Shown one piece after another: positions 10,698-23,100 of a stretch of 64,000 nucleotides of DNA. The notes beneath the pieces are model-generated. The model searched no databases, was not told the origin of the DNA, and saw nothing but the letters and a program-made list of their open reading frames with translations. The number at the start of each line of letters is the position of its first letter. Positions within the stretch are counted from its first letter, which is position 1. The position numbers were made by a program, and so were the translations under genes. This stretch comes from Cotesia glomerata. Its lineage: Eukaryota > Arthropoda > Insecta > Hymenoptera > Braconidae. The stretch lies in contig NC_058158.1 in assembly GCF_020080835.1 (NCBI RefSeq), forward strand, positions 4,898,001-4,962,000, read 5' to 3'.

Positions 10698-13600
10698 TTA
10701 CATGGCTTCTTCGGACAAAATATTGTAATGCTGCGGGTCAGTGGCATAGTGGTCGGGAGGATAAAGAAAAAATTCGATGAAATTGAGCACTGGTCCTCGA
10801 CTAAAAGGATTTGAATATTTACCTTTTTTGTCTCTCAAGTAGGAATACCTTTTGTAATTAAACATTTCATTGGTAGTTAAATTCATGCATGCGTGCAGTA
10901 CCTAAAAAATATGGATATAAATATTTAAAGAAGATAAAAATAACTATGGTAGAAAAATATTTAACATTTATTTAAAAATGTTTAATATTTTTCTTTTAGT
11001 AAGAAAAATTTGCTTACTGATGTGCATGTTAGTATCCAACCGAGTCCGCAAAATACTAGCGCCTCTATCAGACCCAACACGTACATCAATTGCAATCCCT
11101 CAATTGCAATGCAATAACACGCGAAGTAGAGTGTAAATGAACAATTTATTGCCACGCACATTACGAATAAGAAAAACCACATTCTGAAAAATTATATTAT
11201 TAAAAAAGTTATAAATTATTTTTTTTTTATTATTAAGTATTTTACACTAATTACTATAATTATCATTTTTACTTGTTTTTATTTAAAAAAAAAATTAATT
11301 TGTGAATCAAATTTCATTTTAAAAATTTAAAAAATATTTTAAGCTGAGAAAGTCTCTATTAAAAATATCTAGAATATTTAAAAAATTCTAAATATATAAT
11401 ATTAGAATATTAAAAATATTTTAAGCTGAGAAAGTCTCTATTAAAAATATCTAGAATATTTAAAAAATTCTAAATATATATTAGAATATTAAAAATATTT
11501 TAATACTTTTAAATATTAAAAATATCTAGATTAGTATTAAAAATATCTAGAAAAATTCTAAAAGCCAAAAAAAAATTTTTATTTTACCTCTAAGAGATTG
11601 AAAAATTTTTATAGTATAAAAAAGAAATAAAGTATCTAAATGATTATTTTTATTTAAGTTTATAAAATACTAATAATTGTTATAATTAAGTGAAAAAAGA
11701 AGATAATTATTTAAAAAAAAAAACTTACCTATTACGCAAGCCAACACAATTATAAATAAAAGGGCAATGATGATCAAAATAAGTTACACAACGATTGCAA
11801 ATTCTACAGTGCTTAGCCCTTAGTGGTCTAAAACATCTACAACTATGGCATAATCGTGATAAAATAACATTTCTTTTCTTCCATTTATCAAAATACGGAA
11901 TCTATAATTAGACAGTAAATAAATAAATAAATAAATTTAATATTTATTAAAGTCAAAAATAAATAAAATTACCTGTTTAATGGCTCTATAATAAGTATCG
12001 CTATTTTGAGGAACGTAGCCGGGATCGCGTCTATTAGCGACGACCCACGACAGCCACATGACGATGTTCCAGTAAATAAAACAGTAATGACTACCACGTA
12101 GGAAATTCCATGTAAGAGGTATGCATTTAATCAGATACATCGGATAGCCCCATAATAAAACAGATCCCATAAATAATAATAATGGCCCTTTACTGTTTCC
12201 CGCTCCGCCAAATAGCAGTGCCCTGTTTAATAAATTTTTTCCTAATGCAATCATAATATTAAAATTCATTCAGGTCTACTTATTATAAATATTTACCAAA
12301 GCTCATTTATTGGCGGTACCCATCGCGCTCGCTGCTTTTGTTCGTTCTCCAGAATGGCGACCACTTCCGAGTGTCGGTGGCTCTTGGCTAATTGGAGAGG
12401 TGTCTTTCCGTTCTTGTCGCGTGGTCCTAACTCTATTTTGCTCTTCTCGCAGAGGATTTTTACGCAGCTAACATTTCCTGATAAGCATGCTAAGTGCAAA
12501 GGTGTCGAGCCAAAGTAATCCGGCTTTTGGAGATCTACTCCGCTGTATATCAGCAACCGTATCAAGTCCGGGTGTCCTTTGTAAGCGGCCCAGTGAAGTG
12601 CAGTGTCCCCATTAATGTCTGTGAGGTGACCTAGTGCGCCAGACCCGAGAAGAAATGCTGCTGTTGCGAATTTTCCGAACATACTGGCTGTCATTAAAGG
12701 TGTCAGCCCTTTAAAATCTGCTGTGTTTACTGCTACACCTGCCTACAAATTATTATTATTTATCAATAATTAATTAAGGTCATTAATTGATTGTTAATAT
12801 TTTTGATTTCTTATTTGGTATTATATTTCATATTTTTAAAATATTAAAAATTGAGACAAAGACATTATTGTATAATTAAATAAAATTTTACTAAAATTAT
12901 TGATGAAAATTTATTATTACCTTCAAAAGGATTTGAACTAAAGCACTATGACCTTTTCTACATGCCCAGTGAATTGGTTTAGGTCCTTGTGTACCGAGAC
13001 AAGATAAATCAACTGGTCCATTTCTTTCAACTAAATACCGCATTACCTTTAAAATGAAAAATATATAATTAGTTTTTACTAGCAACCTTGCAGTCACTAT
13101 GTGACTGCCGTGGCTTGTGAACTATAAATAAATAAAACTTTGCTTTATTAAATATTGACGTTTTTGAAGATATAAGCTCATCCCGATGTTATACTCATCA
13201 AGAGCTTTCATTTGAGTACCCACATGCATTTTAATATATTTTTCATATATACATATATACATAATATATATAAATATATGAAAAATTGATGTGGGTACTT
13301 AAATGAAAGATCTCGATGAGTGTAATGTCGGGATGAGCATATATCTTTAAAGATGCCAATATTTCTCAAGATACAAGATCGTTTCTTAATTATGTTAAAT
13401 TGCACTGTACTTTCTTAACTATTGACAATTTTAAAGATATAAGCTCATCCCGATGTTACACTCATCAAGAGCTTTCATTCTAGTACCCACATGCATTTTG
13501 ATATATTTTTCATGTATACATATATATAATATATATAAATATATGAAAAATTGATGTGGGTACTCAAATGAAAGCTCTTGATGAGTGTAACATCGGGATG

Positions 13601-14518
13601 AGCTTATTTCTTTAAAAATGTCAGTAGTTCACAAGATAAAAGGTAATTTCTTAATTATGTATCTAGAAATAGAGAATTTTCGAATGCAACCTAAATACTT
13701 ATCATCATAAATTGACTATTGGTGCGAATAATATGAAACCTTAAAATGACACAACTCCATGTCAAGAATTTTCCAACGATACCAAATTTAAATACACTGG
13801 TCACAAAATTTTGCTTTTTCTCTTAATAATATAGATTATATGATACTGAAATTGGCTTACACCTGTCAATTTTTTTAACAAATCAATTACAATAAAAAAA
13901 ATTCTTTTAAAAATTTCCACTAATAATTTTTTTCACTCTCACATGTGGAGTTTTTGTATTAAATTTTTTTGATAATTTCATTGCTATAAAACTCTAAAAA
14001 AATTTCTAATGTCTGTCAACTTCAGTGTCATTTTTATTATTACTAATTTACTATATAAAAATCAATAATAATTACTTCAACATTGCCGTCTAATGCTGCC
14101 CAATGAGCTGGGGTGTAACCCCATTTGTCACGTACACTCAGGATACTCAAACCATTTTTTTCAATTAATTCTTCTACGGTTTCTGTATCTCTAAAATTTC
14201 CAAAAATAATTAGATGTTAAACATTTGTTAATTTTATAAAAGTTGAATTTTTAATTAAAAGTATTACCCAGCACGAAGAAGTTCAAAGATCCTCTTAGTT
14301 TCATCAGTAGGATTTTGGCCAGTAGTAGCTTCGTCAGCATAAATATTTTCGTCAGGAGTATTCCTTTCCCTGGGGACGTTTCTCTTGGTCATATTGACGT
14401 TGTGAGTGCCGATAGAATTGTTCGATATATGACCGACCATGTCGGGGTCTGGACTCAGCTCCCATACTGAACGCGCTGCACCTGGCCCTGTTGCAGGGCT
14501 GATGGGGTACACCTTCAT
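10698..14518 (-). CDS. Patsas: Patsas-type ankyrin-repeat DHHC palmitoyltransferase
   Basis: Eight exons: 14518-14268, 14190-14076, 13046-12921, 12742-12297, 12222-11973, 11901-11729, 11183-11018, 10901-10698; 1731 nt, 576 aa, all in phase. Ankyrin repeats span about residues 75-290 (GYTPAHWAALDGN, GPKPIHWACRKGH, GDTALHWAAYKGH, GSTPLHLACLSGN, GKTPLQLAKSHRH). Two membrane segments follow (LLLFMGSVLLWGYPMYLI; FIYWNIVMWLSWVV), then the cysteine-rich domain with CHSCRCFRPLRAKHC and the catalytic DHHC at 439-442 (YFDHHCPFIYNCVGLRN), then two more membrane segments and a TTNE motif (TTxE of DHHC enzymes). Such enzymes S-palmitoylate proteins at Golgi/post-Golgi membranes; the catalytic Cys is present. 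FDHHCPFIYNCVGLRN fits Patsas better than Hip14/ZDHHC17, which is the alternative. The start is uncertain: an in-frame upstream ATG lies at about 14563, but its added peptide is AT-driven hydrophobic sequence. Confidence 0.9.
11332..11500. repeat. 82-bp tandem duplication in Patsas intron 6
   Basis: A unit beginning AAGCTGAGAAAGTCTCTATT occurs at 11341 and again at 11423, followed by the same ATATCTAGAATATT and AAAAATTCTAAATATAT words. Further degenerate TATCTAGA words continue to about 11555. It is a local AT-rich tandem duplication without coding content, inside the intron between exons 6 and 7. Confidence 0.7.
13079..13835 (-). mobile_element. Non-autonomous Helitron, copy 2 (757 bp, in Patsas intron 2)
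   Basis: Read on the minus strand, it starts TCTATATTATTAAGAGAAAA and ends with the hairpin GCAGTCACATAGTGACTGC, 7 nt and CTAG, inserted between A and T. The ends are nearly identical to copy 1. Inside are two tandem palindromic units with a period of 267 bp: arms about 13151-13250 with 13270-13362, and 13421-13515 with 13538-13628. No coding capacity. It is in the sense direction of Patsas and stops 32 bp short of the exon 3 acceptor. A separate MITE abuts its 5' end at about 13838. Confidence 0.88.
13838..14030. mobile_element. AT-rich MITE copy next to Helitron 2
   Basis: The inverted ends are ATGATACTGAAATTGGC at the left and TGTCTGTCAACTTCAGTGTCAT at the right. Together with the 33741-33955 copy they define a family with consensus TTAGCCGACAYYTG near the ends. 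The element is about 190 bp, with no coding capacity. It is placed 2-3 bp from the Helitron boundary inside Patsas intron 2. Confidence 0.55.
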
Positions 14519-15100
14519 CGAATCAATAAAATAAAAATAAATAAATAAATCTCTGACAGTCATTAACAATGCTTACAAAGCACTTTTGTGTTTATCAATA
14601 AAACAAAGACACTGTTTTAAACTTGTAACAAATGATTTGTATGAATGGTACTTTTATCATTTACCTTGTAAAGCGTTGTCAGGTCCGTTTTTCTTCACTT
14701 AGTTACAAACGTTGTAGTGAAAAATAATTATTTTTCCCTCTTTAATTAATTATTGCTATGAGTCACTGATAAGTCAAGAATAACTGGATACATTATGTTT
14801 GAGCTAACAGACAGACAAATTTATGCTTTTAATTTCTGATTTAATTGTATTCATTAACTAAAATGAATTTTTAATTAAATTTATAAAATATGGAGGCTTT
14901 TTTAGTAACAAAATAATAAATAACAAGTAACAATTGTTTCTTCTTGTATAAATGTAGCACAATGCGCGTTTTAATCGCACTTGCGCATTCAAATCAATAA
15001 AGTTATCCTGTTAAGACGCTTGCGTAGACGATCTACCCTCATTTTATAAATAAATATATGACTTAAGGAGTGAGGGTGGTATAGATCATTAAGTGACACA
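14519..15100 (-). promoter_or_regulatory. Presumed 5' region of Patsas
   Basis: No protein-like frame beyond the short upstream extension of exon 1. Around 14960-15040 the sequence has several CpGs (GCGCG, TCGCAC, TTGCGCATT, AGACGCTTGCGTAGACG), unlike the flanking AT-rich DNA, which fits a promoter placed about 450-500 bp above the Patsas start codon. The exact transcription start is not visible. Confidence 0.35.
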
Positions 15101-16843
15101 CTTTTTAACAACTAGATATAAAACAAATAAATATAACGACATCGATCTAATTGAAATAAATTTTTGATGCATTAATGCATCCACAGTCTCAATTTAAATT
15201 AATAAAATAAAACGTTCTACTTAAGGCAATTATAATTTATTCATAATTATTTTTCTTTTTAAATATTACAGTTCACACGAGTATATACATATATATTTTT
15301 TTATTTATTGGTACATTTACAACATTAATTTAATTATTTGCGATGACATGTCAATAATTTTAAGCTATTTCATCAACTTTATTTTTTATTATTATTGTTA
15401 GCACGCATGTAAGCTTTATTTTTTTTTTTTTTTTCGAATTCAACAATCTGATAGACTGGTGTTCTTTAGTATGATTAATAAATATTTTATTTTGTTAAGC
15501 CTAAAAGTTATTTTACTTATTAAAATAATTCTTTTAGACGTATAATGATAATATTTAATAAAAATACAGGATTATATTGACGTATTAATACGCATTTTAC
15601 TGCTGGTAAAATGTCGTTAATACTTGTTACATTTATATTTTTGTCTCATTAATTTGTTCGAGCTGAAATTTTATAATTTAATGTCTTTGTAATTAATTTT
15701 TGGTTTACGTTAAATCTCGCGATTCACAATAAAAATTATTAAAACAATTAATTATACAACTAATTAATAAATACTAATTTATAATAATTTAAATATATGT
15801 ATAAAATAATTATTAGTTTAAAAGTCTTTTAGCTTTTAATTATTTATAAACACCAAAATTTTTAGTCCTTGAAAAAATTTTGAAAATTATTTGCTTGTTA
15901 ATTTAATAAATAAAAAAAAAAATTCTGAACACTTATAATTATTACTTTCAAATAGAAAAAAATGTATAAATGCATTTTAACATAATTCAGCCTTAGATTA
16001 AATTGTTTCATTTTTTAATTTAAATTACACACCATTAATATTCCGTACCATACACAATACCTTCATGACAATCTTCAAAAACAGTTAAATATTATACATA
16101 ATTAATAATCGCCATACATTTACATTTTATTATTAATTATATTCATTTATTACTTATATTAATTCAAAATATATATATGACCATTTATTTTCATGATATT
16201 CAACCTGATATTTTAAATATACTTTTACACATTAAGATATGACACTGAATATGTATATCAAATATGACAAAAAAAATTATGTATAATATTCAATTGTTTA
16301 GGTATTAAATCGAGTAATTGGTCTAATTAAAACGATTCCAAAATGGAATGTATCTAATGCATCTAAAAAAAATACGATGCATTTGAAATTATTAATTATT
16401 AATTATGTAGTTCAAAAAAGTATTGATGGAAGAAATAGACCTAGAATTTTCAAAATATACAACATATTTTTTTATCACTAATTATTTTTCAATTCAAATA
16501 AATTTCTATACAAATAAATAGTTTAAAAAATGATGTTAATTATTTCACATATTGAAAGTAAAAAAAATATTTTTGAAAAGAGCGTAATTAAAAAAATTTT
16601 TCATTATTTTCATAATTAATTTTATATCATGTCTTATGATCTATTTGTTACGAGTCTATTTTCCGACATTCATTAAATATATTCCTCCCAATAAATAATA
16701 ATAGTAATAATAATTGAACAGCATAATTAATTGGTCATCGGGAAGACGATTTACGTATTCCAAATACATTTTAATCATAGTTATAATTATAATTATAATT
16801 ATCAATAAATAACTAAGCTAAGTATGGTTGTGTTGATTTTGTT
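15101..16843 (-). other. Probable kazrin 3' UTR and AT-rich intergenic DNA
   Basis: About 1.7 kb of AT-rich sequence without a protein-like frame on either strand. It lies downstream of both candidate stop codons of the minus-strand kazrin gene, so at least the right-hand part is expected to be 3' UTR. A poly-T run lies at about 15419-15434. No stem-loop or RNA gene was recognised. Confidence 0.4.
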
Positions 16844-17152
16844 TTATTTAGATGGCAATTCATCTTTAGCAGAAGTTGACCAAACTTCTTCAGCGAGACT
16901 TCCGTATCTTTGAACACCAGGAAAACGTGGTCCCGAAGAACTCTGCGGAGAATAATACCCGCCGTGTAGTTGGTAATAATTATTACCACTGCCACTCGAC
17001 AGGGACTCGCAGTAATAATCCGACATGAGGATATTGCTGTATCCAGAATACGAGCCGTACTGAGAGTTAGCTGAAGCTGACGAGTAGGAAGAAGAGTATC
17101 CACGTTCGCTGAGACTCCGATAAGGCCCCGAACGATGGGGCCTGTCCTCTTG
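16844..17152 (-). CDS. Open in-frame extension of kazrin beyond its UGA stop (candidate readthrough)
   Basis: The kazrin frame ends ...APVSTPV with UGA at 17155-17153, and the next base is C. The same frame then runs open for 102 codons to TAA at 16846-16844. The encoded tail is protein-like: QEDRPHRSGPYRSLSERGY, then Ser/Tyr/Gly-rich sequence, MSDYYCESLSSGSGNNYY, and YGSLAEEVWSTSAKDELPSK at the end. It keeps the codon style and GC level of the exon, whereas true UTR starts abruptly after the TAA. UGA-C is the leakiest stop context and is typical of insect readthrough genes. An alternative is a splice form that removes the UGA, but the only internal AG sites lack a polypyrimidine tract. Readthrough is inferred from the sequence alone; the total product would be 1328 aa. 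Confidence 0.6.
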   Translation of the reverse strand, partial: QEDRPHRSGPYRSLSERGYSSSYSSASANSQYGSYSGYSNILMSDYYCESLSSGSGNNYYQLHGGYYSPQSSSGPRFPGVQRYGSLAEEVWSTSAKDELPSK

Positions 17153-20100
17153 TCAGACTGGTGTGCTGACAGGTGCATTTGTTATGTATTCAATGTCTCC
17201 GATGCTCTTGACACGTCTGTGACGTTTACCGTTTCCACTTCCGATCCCAATTCCGATTCCGAGTCCGATTCCGCCTACGCTCCCAATACCGCCATTGGCA
17301 TTTGGTCGAGGTGGAAGTTGTGGCGGAGGCGGTGAATTACTTCGGATGCTGCTCATGTACTGACACTGACTCACTAAACTTCCCGTGTCCGAGGAAGATG
17401 ATGGTGATACCTTTTCACTACGTGGTCGCAGACCTAGTGCTCGACTCAATGATCCCTGTAATTATTTTTTCTTCATTAATATTGACATAAATTATTATTA
17501 TTATTATTAGGTATTTATTTATTATTAGAGCATGCGAGTAAGCTTTTTTTTATGAAGCAAACTTTTCATTTGATTATTTTAAGTGATAGTTTTTTGTGTT
17601 GATTCTAATTTAACAAAATTTTTATAAAAAATAGATTGAGTAGTTTTAAAATAATAATAATAACGTGTTATGGTATGATTTTATGACGTAAATTAAATTA
17701 TTTATTGATAGTAGGGAAAAAGTGCTGCAATATTAGCAAAAAAGGTTTTTTTATAGCGTTTTATATTATGAAATTTTTAGTAAGATACTTGTTAGTGTAA
17801 TTTATATTGTACTCAGTTAAATTAACTGTAAAATAAATAAACTTATTGAAAAATGAGTTTGTTTTATTGAGGATCAAGTCGATGCGCAAAGTCTTACAAT
17901 AAAGCTACGATATTAACATGCAAAAGTTATTTTTTGCTAAAGGCACGTAGAAGTTTTTTTTGAGCTTCAAAATGAAGAAAAAAAATTATAGTTTAACTTT
18001 GTAGTTTCTTGTTAATTAAGTGAAAATTATTCTCTGTTAGTATTGCAGCGTCTCTCCCCTAATTATTAAATCAACCTCATACCTGAGAGCTTCTCCATGA
18101 CAACTATATTAAAGATGACACAGATAGGTCAGTGAGAAACCGAACTCCATCCAACATTTCATTGAATTATATTTCAAAGTTCAATTATTTTTATAATGAA
18201 AAGTCATCAATATCTTGGATTTTATTTCAAATAAAAATATTAAGAAAAAAACGCATCATGCCACTTAATAACATAAAGATTTAAACGAATGTGTTTACTT
18301 ATTATCATCAACTTTATTTTATTTAAATATCATTCATTCATAAATATTTAATTAATCAGTTTAATTGATATTAATTGAAACAAAAGATGAAATGGTAATT
18401 TTCAATGGATTTGCTTTAGTAGATGATTATTGGGCTAATAAAATTCTTATATTTTATACATGTAAGGTTTTTGTGTTTAAATATTATATACAGTGTCGAG
18501 GATTTAATATAGATTTATCTTTTATATATATTATGGATCTGTATATAAATTATGACATCTTTGATTGATATTTTTAAAGAAATACTTTGCTAATTTTTTA
18601 AATAATTAAATTGATAATTTTTTTTTTGTAGAATTTATTTGAATAATTGAATTTATTACTGTGTAGGCACGTAATCGATCAGTCTTCTACCTTACAAAGT
18701 ATTTTATATTTTTTGTTAAAATCTTATTAAAGGCTTGAACGATTACGTTTCATTTATGATTTTATTTTGATTATTTAATTAGGTCAAAAATAAATAATTT
18801 GGTAGTTAAATATGTTTTATTAATTAAATAAAATTTTGTAAATTCATAAGATGGACCCTCGTTGTCAAAATATTTCTATTTGATGTAAATAATTGATCTT
18901 TATTTAACCAGTCTTGCCTCTTTATTGAATAATAAACATTAATTTAACTATTTACGCTTATATGTATTTATAATTTGTTATTTTTTTTTTCACTTATCTA
19001 TTCAAAATAATTGACTTAATTTTTGAGGAGACAAAACTGATTGAATTGACTGACAGCATCCTTGTGAATTAGACATGATTTACGTTGATTGATTGTTTGG
19101 TAAGTTAAAAATTACTCTTTAGTTTCAGAACAAATTATAACGTAGTTCAATTTAAAAATAATTAATGTAAAAAAAAAATATAAAAAATAAAAAAATGACG
19201 ATATATTTCTGAGAGTCTGTAGATAATAAAATTGTAAATTTTTTATTATGTATGTTGAAATAATAATTTAATATTAAATTTCATGCATATAAAAAAATTC
19301 AATTACAGAAAATTCAATAATTTATATTTCTTCCGTAAAATTAAATTTTTTCTCTATTTTATAATAAAAATAAAGTTAAAATTTGTTCAAGAACCTCCGA
19401 CTTTTTTTAACTTTTGAAAAAATAAATAATAAAAATAATAAAAACAATAAATGATGTAATTAAGTGAGACAAGGAGTATACCGAACCTTTTTAAGGTAAA
19501 GAAGACTGCAGGTCTGCGATGATCCACAGGATGCAGGGAGAATGACAAATGTTAAATGTTAATCGATAGAGCCCATAGCTCACAGCAAAGGGCTGGTATT
19601 CTCAACTCAATTTACTATTCATCATATTACAGACTGGCATTACATATAATATATATGTATGTATGTAGACTTCAATTAATGATTTAGCGAAGCGAATATT
19701 TATGCATATTTTTTTTTTTTACATTACTTCATCTCATTTATGTATTTTTAAAACTCTACTGAAGCGTAGGCGGTTACACATTTCATGCAATCAGCAGACG
19801 ATTTATATCTTCTACAGAAAGGTTTTTTAACGGAAAATAAAATAAATGAAAATAAAAATTACGCCGGCGGACATAGATGAAGCCATGAAGAAAATAATGA
19901 ATGATATAATATATACATGACAGTAATAAATGCAGTTGTATTTTAAAACCATGCAGAAATAAGAATAAGCAGAAAAGTAGTTGAATAAAAATAATTAAAA
20001 ATAAAAACGTTACCCTGAGACTGGAACGTCGTCTATCGATAGTGTTTAAGCTGTTGTTGTTGTTGATGGTGCCGTTGTTGTTGTTATTGTTGTTGGCGGC

Positions 20101-23100
20101 CATGTGGAGAGCGGAGAGAGAGCTCTGGTGATGTTGGAGATGCAGAGGCCGACTTCCACGGCCAAGACTTCCTCCAGCGCTCATGGTGCTCATCGGCCTT
20201 GCTCCGGTGTGGTTCCTCGGGACAACCTCCAGCTGACTTCTACACACACCCACACATTCTCATGCTCGCTTTTAATTTTTTCATTAACTAGTGTTTAGCA
20301 CCGACAATACATCGCAACACACACACGTATTTATGTAATTAGTAAATAGTAGTTGGATTTTTTAAGTTTTTTGGAGACTTTTTTCAATAGCTGCTCTTCA
20401 TGGACATTATTTTTCACATAAATTATTTTATTATTAAATATTAATCTTGTTTAAAATTTTCTGATAATAAATAAATTTATTTTTACTGTTAATTTTAATT
20501 TTAGTGATTAAAAACTCTAGAGTCTATAAGCCAGTTAATTGTCTATAAAATTCTAAAACTATTAAAAAAATAAAATTCTAAACAAGATTCACATTACTAA
20601 ATAATAAAATATATATCTAATTATAGTTATAAAATATCTAGTTACAACATAAATATACATACACAAGCATTTTGTGCTTTAAATATAAAAAAAGTTCATT
20701 TACTGGGCTCTAATGATCCTCGGTTTCAATTAGACTTTTAGTTTATAATTTTTTTATAATATTTTTATTATTTTTCATTTAAACTAATTACGTTTTTGAC
20801 ATTAGAGCCAAATAAGATGTTAGACGAAACATTTAACAGTCAGTAATTTTGAATGGCAAATAAATATCTATAATAATGCACAGTAGTATAATCCATGATC
20901 GTGTTTTAATTTTTTATCTAGTTCGCTTTTGATTTTAATTGGATAAAAATTTTGCCGCATAGAAAAAAAAAAATTGGAAAATGATCAAGGATAATACCAC
21001 AGTTTACTAAGAAAAATTAGTGCTGTACATAGCGCAGTGCAGTGCAGGCAGCGGCTGTGGGCTACGGCTCACCTAAATTCAATTTTATTTACCGATTTAA
21101 TAAATTTTTCATCAATAGATATTGTTTACTGAACGGCAATTACTATTTTATTATTTATTATTTTTTTGATTTATTATCCATTAATCGAGTGGACTGCAGA
21201 CCAAATTAATTAATTAACACATTAATCAATAAAATGAAAAGAATTCAAAGTTATTTAAACAATAAAAATAATATAAATGTTTGTATATGTACATATCATG
21301 TCGGCTGTAACTGTATCGTATTTACGTGTGTGTATTACTGGTAATGACGGAGTAAATATCGTGTAATAATAATTATAATGACTAATCTAATTAAATTTAC
21401 AATATAATCACGTTTCGATTAAACTTCAATATTTATACACATATAATTTTGATTTATCATAATAATAATTAAATTAAATATCATATTTATATAATAATAA
21501 TATTTGATCTTATTTTATCAGATATTATCTGATTTTATTCAGTGACATTGCAATGCAAATAAAGCTGCTTTATTTGAATTTTTATCACTATGTAACAATG
21601 GCAAAATTTATACTTTTTTTTTGGCGAATGTGACATCGGTTTTTTATTAATATTTATTTCGGTATTCGCGGAAGCATTGGTGAATGTACATTCGTGAAAT
21701 AAAAATGAGATACGTGTTGTGACCGATTCTAAAAATATGTAATTAATTGGTATTGATTTTCGATGACCTACATTAATTAACTCCGCGGTTTTAATAATTA
21801 ATTGTCAATGAATAAGTTAAATTTATTTGTGACCGACTTTAAATATATTTGTTTATATTACACGGTAAAGAATAATCAATGCTGAATATTTATTTTTTTT
21901 TCATATTTTTTATAATTTCGAAGAATAATAAGGAAAATTTTTTAAAGCAATCAAAGCTTTATTTTGACCTTGGATTTTTAAAATTTTAAAATTATTCTAC
22001 AAACTTGTTTTATCAGAAATCGAACTATATTTTTATGAGTTCAAGAATTTTTATTTTTGATAAATTTTGTTATGATTAAAATTTCGAGCATTGAACTTTT
22101 AAAATCAGAATATTTGTCTATGCATAAATTTAATAAAATTTCAACTCTGATGAAGCAATATTATTATCAGAAATTCGAATAATTACATTTTTAATTAAGT
22201 GTTATTGACTAAATTTTGTACAAGTAAATTTTTGTTATATTTGAATCAATATATCATCAAGTAAACTATTTATTTTACCAAAATTTCAATTTTATTATCT
22301 GAAATTTTTAAATCGCTGACCTAAATTTATTTTTTAACATATTAAAAAAAGAAAAATTCTTGTTGAAAATATTTCTCTTAGTGTAATTATTTTTGCATTT
22401 TTAAAATTCGCCGGACTTTTATAATAACTCGTTACTATAACAGACAAATATTTGAGCTTAAATATTAGCAAAGTATTACAACTATCGCCGTTGCTGTTTG
22501 AGTAAAACAAAAAAGATACCGGCTGAGATGTATCATTTATAGCTCGGCAAATATGAACAACGGAATTTGAAACAAGAGTAACCTACAGCGGAAGTTTTAA
22601 CGGAAACCCTGAGGAATTAAGGAGTAATAATGGAGGTAGTTGCCTACAGCAACGATATGTATCAAATGTATACATATATAAAGGATTGTAATCGTAAACT
22701 GAATCCCGGTAGTAGTTTTAGATACAAGTAAGTTGATCTGAAGCCATTGTAATAGTGCTAGGAGCCTTTTTCTCGGTTCTCATCGGTCTTCTCCTTGTTT
22801 TATACCTACCTATACATTGCAGAGTTCTTTGATTACGTACATAAGCTGTGAGTATGCTCAATTCCCTACAACCCTCTACTTTCTCAACTTTTTTTCGGCT
22901 CGACCATTTGAATTTATTTCTCTTTTCCTTCACTTCTTTTCTCTCAACTTGTAACTCGTAACTCTTAACTCTGTACTTTCTTCAACACTCGGAATTCTTT
23001 TGATAAAATCATCCCAACTAAGTTGAAAAATAACTCGAAATAATTCTGTTTAAGTACGGCCGGGAATTGTTTTCTTTACGTGCGCTAATTTTTTACTTTT

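Noticed and set aside
13208..13405. Minus-strand frame inside Helitron copy 2
   Set aside because: It is a reading of the palindromic non-coding unit, not a Helitron protein.
10698..14518. Identification as Hip14/ZDHHC17 instead of Patsas
   Set aside because: The ankyrin plus DHHC layout fits both, but the FDHHCPFIYNCVGLRN motif and the 576-aa size fit Patsas better; left as the stated alternative.
16844..16870. KDEL-like residues near the end of the kazrin extension
   Set aside because: The KDEL is followed by PSK and is not at the extreme C-terminus, and the protein has no signal peptide, so it is not an ER-retention signal.
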